Source of the DNA: Sutcliffiella halmapala
Lineage (GTDB): Bacteria > Bacillota > Bacilli > Bacillales > Bacillaceae_I
Direction of reading: 5' to 3'
Assembly: GCF_002019665.1 (NCBI RefSeq)
Contig: NZ_KV917375.1
Span: forward strand, 3,795,445 to 3,859,444
DNA length: 64,000 nt
Part shown: positions 8,414-17,261 of the stretch, piece after piece
How the letters are laid out: every line of letters starts with the position of its first letter
Numbering within the stretch: position 1 is the first letter of the stretch
Notes under the pieces: model-generated
Told to the model about the DNA's origin: nothing
Databases searched by the model: none
The model's input: only the letters and a program-made list of their open reading frames with translations
Program-made: the position numbers and the translations under genes

Positions 8414-9703
8414 TTACTTATTAAGCTCTTTATTCACTTTTTCATTGACCTTGTTTAGAAGTTCTTCTGGTGTACCATTTCCTCGAGTAGCATTTTCTAC
8501 GGCACTTGCTAGTTCGTTCCAATATAATGACCCTTGTGTCATAACAGGTCTATGGTTAGAAACAGGTAATATTTCAACAAATTCTTTTAAGATGGGGTCT
8601 TCTTTATAACCCAGTTCTTCATTTACAGAATCTATAACTGAAAAGTCTCTAGCAATTTCACTAAATATTTTTTGGCCTTCTTCACCGCCATAGAACTTCA
8701 TAAATTCCCATGCAGCTTCTTCATTTTTTGCCCCTTTAGGTATTACAACTGACCAACCACCTGACCATGTTGTATGATTCTCACCAGTCGGTGTTGGCAT
8801 TGGGAAAACACCATAATTTAAATCCGGATTAAATTTCTTAATAGCGGAAACTTCCCAAGGACCACTCACTTTCATACTAAGTTGCCCCGTTAAGAAAGGG
8901 TCCATAGCGCCTGTACCTTGCGAATCAGTAAATCCAGCAATGTCCTCAACATTATATTTTTTCGCAAAATCCGTCATCCATTGTAGTGCATCTATGACCT
9001 TTGGATCGTTTGCTGTAACAGTATTTGTTTCAGGATCAAAGAACTCTCCTCCAAATGCCCATCCCCAGCCGTATAACCAGCCTTGGCCAAACCAAGGAAT
9101 AAAGCCAATTCTCTGGAACCTCTTACCGTCTTTGATAGTTAACTTTTCTGATGCGGCTTCTAATTCAGCTATTGTTTTTGGTAGGTTGTCAGTATCCAGC
9201 CCTACTTCTTCGAAATGATCTTTATTAAAATAAACAAGACGTGAATCAGTGGATATTGGTACCCCGTATAAATTACCCTCATAACTCGCTTCATCCCAAG
9301 CAAACGGATAATAGGACTCCTTAACAACTCCGCTTGCCTCCGCTAAATCTGTTAAGTTCAATAACGAACCTTGTGCAGCCCAAGCTCCAATCTCAAAACG
9401 GTCAAAATAAGCAACATCTGGCGGGTTGCCTCCTGAAATAGCGGTCAGTAGTTTTTCATTTTGTCCTTCTCCCTGATTAGCAGTATAAACGGCTTTTATT
9501 TTAATTTCGGGATTTTGTTCTTCAAAGGCTTTAATGACGGCATTAGCAGCTTCCTCTGTAGAATCTGTCAAAGAATGCCAAAAAGTAACAGTAGTTTGAC
9601 CTTCCGATGAGCTCGAATCAGAAGAACATCCAGTGAGAAACATGGATACAGTGAAAACGAATGCAAATGATAACAATCCAATCCTCTTTTTAAGTTGACT
9701 CAT
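8414..9703 (-). CDS. Sugar ABC transporter substrate-binding lipoprotein
   Basis: A 429-residue extracellular solute-binding protein of family 1 (MalE-like). The signal peptide MSQLKKRIGLLSFAFVFTVS ends in the lipobox LTGC, followed by a Ser-rich linker; TVTFWHSLTD begins the mature fold and the C-terminal lobe shows GGWSVVIPKGAKNEEAAWEF. ATG at 9703 follows AGGGGGAT; a 22-codon in-frame extension upstream is unlikely. It is the first gene of the operon with permeases, isomerase and two dehydrogenases, and lies downstream of a cre box and a shared operator. Confidence 0.93.
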   Translation of the reverse strand: MSQLKKRIGLLSFAFVFTVSMFLTGCSSDSSSSEGQTTVTFWHSLTDSTEEAANAVIKAFEEQNPEIKIKAVYTANQGEGQNEKLLTAISGGNPPDVAYFDRFEIGAWAAQGSLLNLTDLAEASGVVKESYYPFAWDEASYEGNLYGVPISTDSRLVYFNKDHFEEVGLDTDNLPKTIAELEAASEKLTIKDGKRFQRIGFIPWFGQGWLYGWGWAFGGEFFDPETNTVTANDPKVIDALQWMTDFAKKYNVEDIAGFTDSQGTGAMDPFLTGQLSMKVSGPWEVSAIKKFNPDLNYGVFPMPTPTGENHTTWSGGWSVVIPKGAKNEEAAWEFMKFYGGEEGQKIFSEIARDFSVIDSVNEELGYKEDPILKEFVEILPVSNHRPVMTQGSLYWNELASAVENATRGNGTPEELLNKVNEKVNKELNK

Positions 9704-9780
9704 TTTAATCCCCCTGCCATTTTTATTAAATGCTGGTTTAACTTTCCGTTTGTTATTATGTAACTTCATGATGACCCATT

Positions 9781-9796
9781 AATAAAGCGCTTTCAT
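9781..9796 (-). promoter_or_regulatory. CcpA cre box upstream of the sugar operon
   Basis: AATAAAGCGCTTTCAT (reverse complement ATGAAAGCGCTTTATT) matches the palindromic cre consensus WTGAAARCGYTTTCWW with one mismatch. It lies about 80 bp upstream of the binding-protein start, consistent with carbon catabolite control of the operon. Confidence 0.75.
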
Positions 9797-9829
9797 TCTA
9801 AAAGAAAAAAATAGAACAAAAACAAATAT

Positions 9830-9846
9830 GTTATACTAACCATAAC
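9830..9846. promoter_or_regulatory. Putative operator 1 of the GntR-LacI-type regulator
   Basis: GTTATACTAACCATAAC shares 14 of 17 bases with GTTATACTTATTATAAC at 11154-11170 in front of the regulator gene, and both have GTTAT/ATAAC ends forming an imperfect palindrome. One copy stands before each transcription unit of the locus, as expected for autoregulation plus control of the target operon. Confidence 0.65.
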
Positions 9847-9936
9847 TTGTTATTATTAATGGTATGTTAATAGATTACCAACGTAAATAATATATGTCAA
9901 CATGGTTTTTTTATTTTTCTGAATTTTTAATAAAAT

Positions 9937-9972
9937 AAAAAACAGCCCTTATTTATCATTAAGGGCTGTTTT
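9937..9972 (-). terminator. Terminator overlapping the stop codon of the regulator gene
   Basis: Read on the minus strand, AACAGCCCTTA and TAAGGGCTGTT form an 11-bp stem followed by a T-rich run (TTTTTTATTTTATT). The stop codon of the GntR-type gene lies in the loop and 3' arm. It isolates the regulator from the downstream sugar operon. Confidence 0.85.
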
Positions 9973-11127
9973 ACTTTTTTCACGATTAACACAAATCGAA
10001 TTTTGTACCATTGTAGACTTCCCCTCTATTAAAGAGAATCCAATGGCCGTGTACTTCGGGATTTTTTCACCTTTTATGTGCTTCATTAAAAAATTAACTG
10101 CTACACTTCCCATTTCACGTTCGTGTTGACGTATATGTGTAAATGTAGCTTGATTCAAACAATTTTCGGGTGAGTCGAAACATACTATTGAATAATCTTC
10201 AGGAACTTTTTTTCCTAAGTCAGTTATAACCTTTTCAAGTATGAGGGCCAAATCATATTCACAAACATTAAAGCCGGTAACAGTAGGATTTTCATAGATA
10301 AACCGTTTAATTGCTTGATAATCTTTATTGTTTTCAGTTTCATCCTTAGAGTAATCTTGCGGTAAGTTGGAATAAAGATGATTGAGATGGAATTTCGGAT
10401 TTAAAATTAACCCCTTCTTTGAATATGAAAGGTTAAACCCTTTTAATCTCTCTTCAATTGTAGATGTTCCAGTGGGTGAAGAGGATAAGAATGCAATATC
10501 TCTATGTCCTAAAGAGAACAAATAATCAGTTAACATTTCGCTTGCCGTTTGATTATCCGTGCAAATTGAACTTGCTGGTATACCTTTCAAATATCGATCA
10601 ATTAAGACTAGAGGAAAATTATTTAATACTAACTTTAAGAGTTCTACATTATAGTGCTCACCATTAACCGGAAAAATAATCAGTCCATCTACTCCGTAGT
10701 TTACTAGACTTTTTATCGCATTCTCTTCTTCTTTAATCTCTCCATGTGTGCGACGGATTATTAAATGACAATTATTTTGCAAACACTCTTCCTCGATTGC
10801 CATAACAAGGTTTGTTCCGAAGGCATCTGAAAACCCAGGAATAATTAGAGCAATTAATTTACTATCTGAGGCATTATCGAACTTAGAAAGATCCGCTTGA
10901 TTTACTGTTGGATGCTCCTTAGAAACGAAAGACCCCTTCCCTCTTATCCGCTCAATAAAATTGTTTTGTGCAAGTAAATCTAGCGCTTTTTTGGAAGTAA
11001 TTCTACTGACATTAAAATCTTCAGCCAACTCTTTTTCAGATGGAACTCGATCACCGCGCTTTAAAAGTCCTTCTTTAATCTGTTCAAGCATATAATTATA
11101 TATTTTTTCATATAGAGGAGTATTCAT
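9949..11127 (-). CDS. GntR-family regulator with LacI-type sugar-sensing domain
   Basis: A 392-residue repressor-like protein. Residues 1-70 are a GntR winged helix (LKRGDRVPSEKELAEDFNVSRITSKKALDLL; IRGKGSFV), and residues about 90-370 match the periplasmic-binding-protein fold of LacI/GalR regulators (IALIIPGFSD; VDGLIIFPVNG; LVLIDRYLKGIPASSICTDN; TGFNVCEYDLA). The architecture is that of B. subtilis AraR, but the operators here (9830-9846, 11154-11170) do not resemble AraR boxes. It probably senses the sugar imported by the operon downstream. The ATG follows AAGGTGAT at 8 nt. Confidence 0.88.
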   Translation of the reverse strand: MNTPLYEKIYNYMLEQIKEGLLKRGDRVPSEKELAEDFNVSRITSKKALDLLAQNNFIERIRGKGSFVSKEHPTVNQADLSKFDNASDSKLIALIIPGFSDAFGTNLVMAIEEECLQNNCHLIIRRTHGEIKEEENAIKSLVNYGVDGLIIFPVNGEHYNVELLKLVLNNFPLVLIDRYLKGIPASSICTDNQTASEMLTDYLFSLGHRDIAFLSSSPTGTSTIEERLKGFNLSYSKKGLILNPKFHLNHLYSNLPQDYSKDETENNKDYQAIKRFIYENPTVTGFNVCEYDLALILEKVITDLGKKVPEDYSIVCFDSPENCLNQATFTHIRQHEREMGSVAVNFLMKHIKGEKIPKYTAIGFSLIEGKSTMVQNSICVNREKSKTALNDK

Positions 11128-11153
11128 AGCATCTTATCACCTTTTAGTTAGTT

Positions 11154-11170
11154 GTTATACTTATTATAAC
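11154..11170. promoter_or_regulatory. Putative operator 2 in front of the GntR-LacI regulator gene
   Basis: GTTATACTTATTATAAC, 27 bp upstream of the regulator start, matches the sequence at 9830-9846 in 14 of 17 positions. The hexamers GTTATA and TATAAC form a perfect inverted repeat. Confidence 0.65.
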
Positions 11171-11353
11171 TAACATAACATCTACATTCATTTAATACAA
11201 CAAAACGGATAAAAGATCTATATTCTTTTGATTATAAATATGCATATGTAGTAAATAACACACAATAATATCTATAAACAAGTCCTTTTTATTGATTTAT
11301 GGTGTTTTCAGGATCCAGATAGCATTCTTACTATACTACTTTTTATAGATCAA

Positions 11354-11386
11354 AAAAAACGCTTGGTCATCCCCAAGCGTTTTCCT
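11354..11386 (-). terminator. Terminator of ptsG
   Basis: AAAACGCTTGG and CCAAGCGTTTT pair around a short loop; on the minus strand the stem is followed by eight T. It lies about 30 bp past the ptsG stop codon. Confidence 0.9.
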
Positions 11387-11414
11387 ATGTCCAATGTGGA
11401 CCATTATTTAACTC

Positions 11415-13442
11415 TTACTTCTTCACTACCTCAATACGACCGGTCTCTCCAAATCTAACCGTTCCATCCTTAATCTCAACCACTTCCCTAGTAGCTAGAT
11501 TGGTAAAGATGATTGGTGTAATGGTGGATGTTGCTTCTTCTTGAATGATTCTTAGGTCTACTTTTAATAGTGGCTGGCCTTGCTTAACTGTGTCTCCTTG
11601 CTCAATTAAGCTCTCGAAACCTTTTCCTTTTAAGTTAACCGTATCAATCCCAACATGTACCAGAACTTCCCTGCCTTCTGGAGTTTCAATTCCGATTGCA
11701 TGTTTTGTTGGGAACAAGTTGACAATTTTACCATCGACGGGTGATACGACTGTTCCGTCTGTTGGCTCGATTGCAAAGCCGTCGCCCATCATTTTTTGGG
11801 AGAAGATTTTGTCTGGTACTTCACTGATTGGTAAGAGTTTACCAGTCATTGGCATTGCAACTTCAAATCCAGTCGATGAAACAGCTACAGATTCCTTCGT
11901 TGCTGCTACTTCACTGTTTACTGGTGTTTTCCCACTAAGAATATCTTGGATTTGCCCTTTAATTATTTCAGAACGTGGTCCAAAGATTGCTTGGATGTTT
12001 TTATCAATCTGCATTACTCCTGAAGCACCAAGCTTTTTCAATTGCTCTTTATCTACCTTCTCTACATCGCGCACACTGACACGAAGACGAGTGATACAAG
12101 CATCTAAATCAGCTAAATTTTCTTTTCCTCCAAGTGCTTGCAACACGCCATATGGAAGATCCGTTGCCGCAGAGCTCGTACCATTTGCTTCTTCTTCCAC
12201 TTTTTCCTCACGACCAGGTGTCATTAGATTGAACTTCTTAATCGCAAAGCGGAAACCAAAGTAATAGATTACCGAGAATGCCAGACCTACTGGAATGACT
12301 AACCACCAAGCCGTCTGATTTGGTAAGATACCGAATAAGATATAGTCAATGACACCACCCGAGAATGTCATCCCGATTTTTACATTTAAAATATGCATCA
12401 CCATAAAAGATAATCCAGCAAACAATGCGTGAATTCCAAAAAGCACCGGTGCTACAAATAAGAAACTGAATTCAAGTGGTTCTGTGATACCTGTTAAGAA
12501 GGATGTTAAAGCCGCAGAACCCATAATTCCTGCTACATACTTCTTTTGTTCAGGGCGTGCACAATGATAGATTGCTAAAGCTGCTGCTGGTAGACCGAAC
12601 ATCATGAATGGGAATTTACCAGTCATGAACGTACCTGCTGTCAACTCTACTCCATCTCTTACTTGTGCCATGAAAATCGTTTGATCCCCACGAACAATTT
12701 GGCCTGCTGCGTTCGTATAAGAGCCAAATTCAAACCAGAACGGCGAATAGAAAATATGATGTAAGCCAAATGGAATTAATCCACGTTCAATGACACCGAA
12801 AATAAATGCCGCTAAAGTGCGGTTAGATTCTGTCATGAAGTAGGAGAACGTATTTAATCCTTCTTGTGCAAAAGGCCAAATAAAGTTCATAATTATTCCT
12901 AAAACAAGTGCAGAAGCAGCTGTAACGATCGGTACAAAACGCTTTCCTGCAAAGAAACCAAGATAAGATGGAAGCTCAATATTGTAGAATTTATTATACA
13001 TATAAGCTCCGAGAACTCCGGCTATAATACCACCAAACACCCCGGTTTGTAGGGTCGGAATTCCAAGTACATTGGCAAGAGCCGGATCAGTTGCGACCTG
13101 TTCTGCCGTCACCCCACTAATAACACTCATCGTGACATTCATAATTAAATAACCAATCATCGCTGCAAGTCCGGCAACACCATCACCGCCTGCAAGTCCA
13201 ATCGCTACCCCCACCGCAAAGAGAAGCGGTAGATTCGAGAAGACAATACTTCCTGCTTGCTCCATAATCTGAGCAAGTAAAATAATCCAATCTGCCTCTA
13301 AAAATGAAAGACGGCTTACAAGGTTCGGATTTTGCATCGCATTACCAAAAGCAAGCAAAATACCTGCAGCTGGCAATAATGCAACTGGAAGCATTAACGC
13401 GCGTCCGATACGCTGCAAGACCCCAAAAGATTTCTTAAACAT
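11415..13442 (-). CDS. ptsG: PTS glucose-specific transporter, EIICBA
   Basis: A 675-residue phosphotransferase-system glucose permease with domain order IIC-IIB-IIA. IIC (about 1-400) carries the membrane segments and the glucose-class motif [15 protein letters not shown] has the phosphorylated Cys449 in [14 protein letters not shown] has the phospho-acceptor His596 in [14 protein letters not shown]. It imports and phosphorylates glucose to glucose 6-phosphate. An AGGAGGAAAAAGCT ribosome site precedes the ATG. The 200-bp leader has a GlcT antiterminator site, and the antiterminator gene lies immediately upstream, the same arrangement as B. subtilis glcT-ptsG, which supports glucose rather than N-acetylglucosamine as substrate. 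Confidence 0.95.
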   Translation of the reverse strand: MFKKSFGVLQRIGRALMLPVALLPAAGILLAFGNAMQNPNLVSRLSFLEADWIILLAQIMEQAGSIVFSNLPLLFAVGVAIGLAGGDGVAGLAAMIGYLIMNVTMSVISGVTAEQVATDPALANVLGIPTLQTGVFGGIIAGVLGAYMYNKFYNIELPSYLGFFAGKRFVPIVTAASALVLGIIMNFIWPFAQEGLNTFSYFMTESNRTLAAFIFGVIERGLIPFGLHHIFYSPFWFEFGSYTNAAGQIVRGDQTIFMAQVRDGVELTAGTFMTGKFPFMMFGLPAAALAIYHCARPEQKKYVAGIMGSAALTSFLTGITEPLEFSFLFVAPVLFGIHALFAGLSFMVMHILNVKIGMTFSGGVIDYILFGILPNQTAWWLVIPVGLAFSVIYYFGFRFAIKKFNLMTPGREEKVEEEANGTSSAATDLPYGVLQALGGKENLADLDACITRLRVSVRDVEKVDKEQLKKLGASGVMQIDKNIQAIFGPRSEIIKGQIQDILSGKTPVNSEVAATKESVAVSSTGFEVAMPMTGKLLPISEVPDKIFSQKMMGDGFAIEPTDGTVVSPVDGKIVNLFPTKHAIGIETPEGREVLVHVGIDTVNLKGKGFESLIEQGDTVKQGQPLLKVDLRIIQEEATSTITPIIFTNLATREVVEIKDGTVRFGETGRIEVVKK

Positions 13443-13510
13443 AGCTTTTTCCTCCTAAATATTGTACATGCATGTCAGAAACGCTCTCAATCTATCAAAA
13501 ACAACAAAAA

Positions 13511-13602
13511 AGACATGAGAATCAAGAAAGGGTACACAAAGTAAAAGTAGATGTATGTATATCTACCTTCCATTGCGTGACCATCTTTCTTCCTCTCATG
13601 CC
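13511..13602 (-). terminator. ptsG: Conditional terminator in the ptsG leader
   Basis: On the minus strand GGCATGAGAGGAAGAAAG pairs with CTTTCTTGATTCTCATGTC, followed by a T run. The stem's 5' arm overlaps the RAT sequence at 13591-13622, so the two structures exclude each other. A small internal hairpin (13548-13567) lies in the loop. Confidence 0.85.
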
Positions 13603-13622
13603 TGCATCACCAGTAACACGTG
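13591..13622 (-). promoter_or_regulatory. ptsG: GlcT RNA antiterminator (RAT) site
   Basis: Minus-strand ACGTGTTACTGGTGATGCAG leading into GGCATGAG closely resembles the RAT of B. subtilis ptsG (ACGTGTTACTG ... CAGGCATGAG). Binding of active GlcT here would prevent the overlapping terminator from forming and allow ptsG transcription when glucose is present. Confidence 0.88.
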
Positions 13623-13642
13623 AAAAAAGTGTCGTGAATATT

Positions 13643-14473
13643 CTATTGTTTTGAAAGCCTTTGCAAATGTAAGGTCAAATACACGGCCTCAGCATCTGGG
13701 ACAGACTTATGTAATTTCTGCTGCATTATTTTAATCAATTTCCAAGCTAGATTGTAGCACACTGGATATTCAGTCTGCAATACTTTTGCAAGAATTTCTT
13801 GATTTTCCGGTTTATTTTGTCCAGTCTTAACTCTCTCAATGGAAGCATGAAAATGCCGAATCAAACGTAAATAATTCACATCCGAACGATCAATTGAAAT
13901 TTTCAAATAAGATTCAATCACTTCCACCATCTCACTAATCAACTGCGTATGCCGGTTAACCTCCGACAAATCACGATTCGTCAACGCACTATGAATATGT
14001 AGCGTAATAAAGCCAATTTCCCCCTCAGGAATAGCGAGATTAAGCTGCCCATTCAACCACTCCACAATCTCCAGTGCAACTGCGTACTCCTTTGGATAGG
14101 CGAGCTCCGTTTCCGTCAGAAAAGGATTTTTAATATCAAGCCCCTGTTGAATCCGCTTCACAGCAAAATAAAGATGGTCTGTCAGTCCGACATGAATATG
14201 CTCATTCAACCGAACCTGAAACCGCCGCTCAATTCGCTCAATACACTCATTCATAAGACCAATAAACGACTCGTCTACATAGTTAAGTAGCTGCTTATAT
14301 TGCTGTTGTTCACCTTGGTCTTTTAACACAAAAAACTTCTCCGCGCGATCGACTGTTACATCCTCTCCCGCTTTCTTCCCAAAGCCGATTCCTTTACCCG
14401 TAAGAATAACTTCATCGTATTCTGGATGTTCGGCGATAAGAACATTGTTGTTTAGTACTTTTTTGACTTGCAT
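13643..14473 (-). CDS. glcT: Transcription antiterminator GlcT (BglG family)
   Basis: A 276-residue RNA-binding antiterminator. Residues 1-55 are the co-antiterminator domain (KKVLNNNVLIAEHPEYDEVILTG), followed by PRD1 (about 65-170, with LTDHLYFAVKR and ITLHIHSAL) and PRD2 (about 175-276, with LIRHFHASIERV and YLTLHLQRL) that are phosphorylated by PTS proteins. The start at 14473 is chosen because GGAGG lies 7 nt upstream; the ATG six bases earlier overlaps that site. It controls ptsG through the RAT at 13591-13622. Confidence 0.93.
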   Translation of the reverse strand: MQVKKVLNNNVLIAEHPEYDEVILTGKGIGFGKKAGEDVTVDRAEKFFVLKDQGEQQQYKQLLNYVDESFIGLMNECIERIERRFQVRLNEHIHVGLTDHLYFAVKRIQQGLDIKNPFLTETELAYPKEYAVALEIVEWLNGQLNLAIPEGEIGFITLHIHSALTNRDLSEVNRHTQLISEMVEVIESYLKISIDRSDVNYLRLIRHFHASIERVKTGQNKPENQEILAKVLQTEYPVCYNLAWKLIKIMQQKLHKSVPDAEAVYLTLHLQRLSKQ

Positions 14474-14511
14474 GGGCATTCCTCCGTGCTAAAAACTGCA
14501 ATATATATTAA

Positions 14512-14538
14512 AGTACGCTAGGATAGAAATAGAGTCAA
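14512..14538 (-). promoter_or_regulatory. glcT: Putative sigma-A promoter of glcT
   Basis: Minus-strand TTGACT (14538-14533) and TACTTT (14517-14512) are separated by 15-17 nt and lie about 40 bp before the glcT ATG. The -10 match is only fair. Confidence 0.4.
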
Positions 14539-14694
14539 GTTTACAAGACGGATACTCCATACACCGAAAGTAAAATATGAAGCATTTTACATGTAGAAAA
14601 TCTTCACTAAACAATAAGGGCTCTCTTCTTTATAAGTGGGTAAGGAGCAAGAACAAAGTCGCCCTTGGGGAATTGTACGACAATAAGGCAATAG

Positions 14695-14734
14695 GAATAA
14701 CCCCACTCTTCTATTTGGATGAGTGAGGTTATTC
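14695..14734. terminator. Hairpin downstream of the small gene at 14794
   Basis: GAATAACCCCACTC and GAGTGAGGTTATTC pair (one mismatch) around a 12-nt loop. It lies 60 bp past the end of the minus-strand small gene. The T run is weak, so terminator function is only likely. The rest of 14540-14690 shows nothing recognisable. Confidence 0.5.
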
Positions 14735-14793
14735 TAATAGAAGTATTGGAACCATCTAAAAATGTTAGTGGAATAGATTGAATTTGATTTCAC

Positions 14794-14985
14794 TTAATCT
14801 TTCGGTGCGTCAAGTGCCTGGTAATCTAATTGATATTTTCCGCCTTCTGCAACTTCGGAATGGTATAGCGCCTTAAGTGCAAAGTTCTTTTCAAGGCCGT
14901 GTTGTTCCATCAGCTCTCTAAGGCGTTGTTGCAGTTCATTATTATCTTTTATAAGCTGTTTCATTTGAGACTTCATAAACTTCAA
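14794..14985 (-). CDS. Small hypothetical protein, 63 residues
   Basis: A short charged protein with a helical N-terminal half (KQLIKDNNELQQRLRELMEQHG, coiled-coil-like) and an acidic C-terminal half (YQLDYQALDAPKD). TTG at 14985 has AAAGGAG 10 nt upstream; an internal ATG at 14976 is an alternative. I do not recognise the family. The presence of a ribosome site, biased composition and a hairpin downstream argue that it is real. The 315 bp between this gene and 15302 hold nothing I can identify. Confidence 0.5.
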   Translation of the reverse strand: MKFMKSQMKQLIKDNNELQQRLRELMEQHGLEKNFALKALYHSEVAEGGKYQLDYQALDAPKD

Positions 14986-15313
14986 TGGATGATAACTCCT
15001 TTCAAATACAATAAGTAGTCTTCCTAGTATACATGATTTTTGTCAATGGTGAAGAATAATAGGGGGCAACGTGCTAGTTCTTACACGATGTGTGATGTTC
15101 TTGGATAGATTTATACCAATGCCGATTAGAAAATAAGGTTTACTAATTAAGAATCCCCCTTTATCCTATGAAAACTTCCTTCCTGTTATATTTTTTAATT
15201 ATTTAGATAATTAGTGACAAATTTCAACCATTCATATATACTCTAACTATTCCTCCAAGATCCCCCCTATTGCTAAGTTATAAAAATTACTAGAAAGTGA
15301 GTTGGTAATTATA

Positions 15314-16218
15314 ATGAATGTCCTCGTTTTATGCCCATGTAACAGCGGAATCCCTCGGAATATATGTTGCGATCTTCTTCCTGAAATCAAAACCTTCATT
15401 AATTCAAACCCAAGTCCCTTCATACAACAAGAACACATTGATAATATCAAAATTGCCTCTAAGTTCAATATGCCCATACGAGGATATCTCCATTTTTACA
15501 GAAAAGAACTAATACATTACGTAAAAGATGTTACAAACGATGATAACACTTACAACTTCCTCGAATCCTTTTCTTACTATCTGTGCGCAAAGCATGAAGT
15601 AGATCAAATACACTCTTGGAATGAATGTCAAACCAGCTTCTGGGATGAATTTATTTCCACCTATTGCCCTCATATCATTTACCTCTCAGCTCATGAAAAG
15701 GAAGTAGATGAGTTCCTCTATCAACTAACCACATTCGCAACCTGGTTTGAAAAGCAGCAAACTGTATCACTACTCCATTTCATTGATCTATTTATAACAG
15801 CCTACAAATCTGAGTTGCTACTATGTGAGAAGTTAATAAATTTTCTTTACCAAAAACATTGGCCGAATATATTACACAAAATTGGAATTACCTGCAGGCA
15901 TTGGATGAGGAGGAAAACATATTAAATAACTACTCCTCCATTCAAGATGGCTTGTTTGAAATCACTGAATGTAAGAATAAGCATGTTGTTGTTCAATTAC
16001 TAAAAACTAAAGAATATTTTTCTATAGCTGGATTACCTACTAACCTCGTTAAACCTGAGCTTTATTACATGGCACCATCGGTCGACACTCCAGTGGAAGT
16101 TCTTGGGACTGGATTTTCACTTCGGGTGTATATCCTCAGCAATCTAAATTGTATTTACCTCTTCACATGGAAACCGCTAAAACCTACCTGTATAATAGCA
16201 CTTCGTTTCGCGTTTAAT
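15314..16218 (+). pseudogene. Frameshifted SEC-C motif protein
   Basis: The reading frame from 15314 encodes MNVLVLCPCNSGIPRNICC, which has the exact CPCxSG-x5-CC spacing of a SEC-C zinc motif, then about 180 residues of helical sequence ending at 15925. From about 15845 the sense passes to another frame (SLPKTLAEYITQNWNYLQALDEEENIL ... to about 16100), and from about 16105 to a third (WDWIFTSGVYPQQSKLYLPL, stop 16216-16218). Joined, this gives a protein of about 300 residues. The two shifts could be real decay or sequencing errors. Function unknown; SEC-C proteins are often accessory or stress-related. Confidence 0.55.
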
Positions 16219-16269
16219 TTAGCAAAATGAAACAGTTAAGATACTTATAAAGAATAAAGGAGACACGTT

Positions 16270-17181
16270 GTGACGTTAAAACCTCGCCTCGAATCATTCG
16301 AATTAAAGGTGCTGAGATCCCTAAATATTCGTATGAATTTAAAAATAAACGAACAAAGCAACTACATGTACCTCAAAAAAGGCTACGATGGTGAAAGATT
16401 ATTTGACAAATGGTTAGAAACCCTCACCAATGCACATCTCATTCTAAACGATTTATTACTGGAATATAACGGTACGGTCTTTCAAATTGATACATTATTA
16501 TTTTACTCAGATAAAATTTACCATTTCGAAGTGAAGAATTATGAAGGCGATTTTTACATCGAAGCTGACAGATGGTATGCATTGACAGGAAAAGAAATCA
16601 AGAACCCCTTACTTCAATTAAAAAGAACGGAATCCTTATTAAGACAATTACTAGTAAAAAAAAGATTTAATCACACTATTGAATCTTATCTTATCTTCGT
16701 AAACCCTAAATTTCACCTTTATCAAGCACCTCTAAATCTACCGATTGTTTTTCCGACACAACTTACACGCTTTATGGAGAAGCTGAAAAACAAGCACTCT
16801 AAATTAAAAGATTCACACAAGAAATTAGCGAAGGAATTACTATCTATTCATAAAGACGAAACACCTTACAATCGATTACCTGAATATCAATATGATGAAT
16901 TAGAAAAAGGTCTGATTTGTCCACTTTGTCACTCGATGTATACTACTTTTAAACCCATTTTAGTTTGTAATAGTTGTGGTGAAAAAGAAAGATACCCTAC
17001 TGCTGTATTAAGAGCTATAGAAGAACTCCAAACTTTGTTTCCTGATAAAAAAATTACTACAAGCCTAATCTATGACTGGTGTAAAATTATTAAATCCAAA
17101 AGTACCATTCGTAAAACTCTCAAAAAAAAATTCAAGTTAGTGGGGTACAGTAAAGCTTCTTATTTTGTGAATCACGAGTAA
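16270..17181 (+). CDS. NERD (nuclease-related) domain protein with zinc ribbon
   Basis: A 303-residue protein. The N-terminal half has the NERD-type nuclease core: GYDGERLFDKWL (about 38-49), then FQIDTLLFYSDKIYHFEVKNYEG (about 72-95) with the D...ExK residues expected of a restriction-endonuclease fold. Residues about 215-240 contain two CxxC pairs (CPLCHSMY; CNSCGE), a likely zinc ribbon, before a basic C-terminus (RKTLKKKFKLVGYSK). GTG start at 16270 follows AAAGGAGA with 7-nt spacing. It is 52 bp from the decayed SEC-C gene and may have formed an operon with it. Role unknown; DNA binding or cleavage is plausible. Confidence 0.82.
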   Translation: MTLKPRLESFELKVLRSLNIRMNLKINEQSNYMYLKKGYDGERLFDKWLETLTNAHLILNDLLLEYNGTVFQIDTLLFYSDKIYHFEVKNYEGDFYIEADRWYALTGKEIKNPLLQLKRTESLLRQLLVKKRFNHTIESYLIFVNPKFHLYQAPLNLPIVFPTQLTRFMEKLKNKHSKLKDSHKKLAKELLSIHKDETPYNRLPEYQYDELEKGLICPLCHSMYTTFKPILVCNSCGEKERYPTAVLRAIEELQTLFPDKKITTSLIYDWCKIIKSKSTIRKTLKKKFKLVGYSKASYFVNHE

Positions 17182-17261
17182 TTTTTTAGGCTCAAATTTC
17201 ATTCATACTATTAGACACTTGGCCTCCACTTTATCCGGAGGCTTCTTTCTTTTTTGAGAGC

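Noticed and set aside
13472-13654. Plus-strand 60-codon frame in the ptsG leader
   Set aside because: It covers the RAT and terminator structures and has no ribosome site.
15859-16230. Separate 123-residue protein starting at TTG 15859
   Set aside because: No ribosome site; its sequence continues the SEC-C protein in a shifted frame, and its own last 40 residues read better in a third frame.
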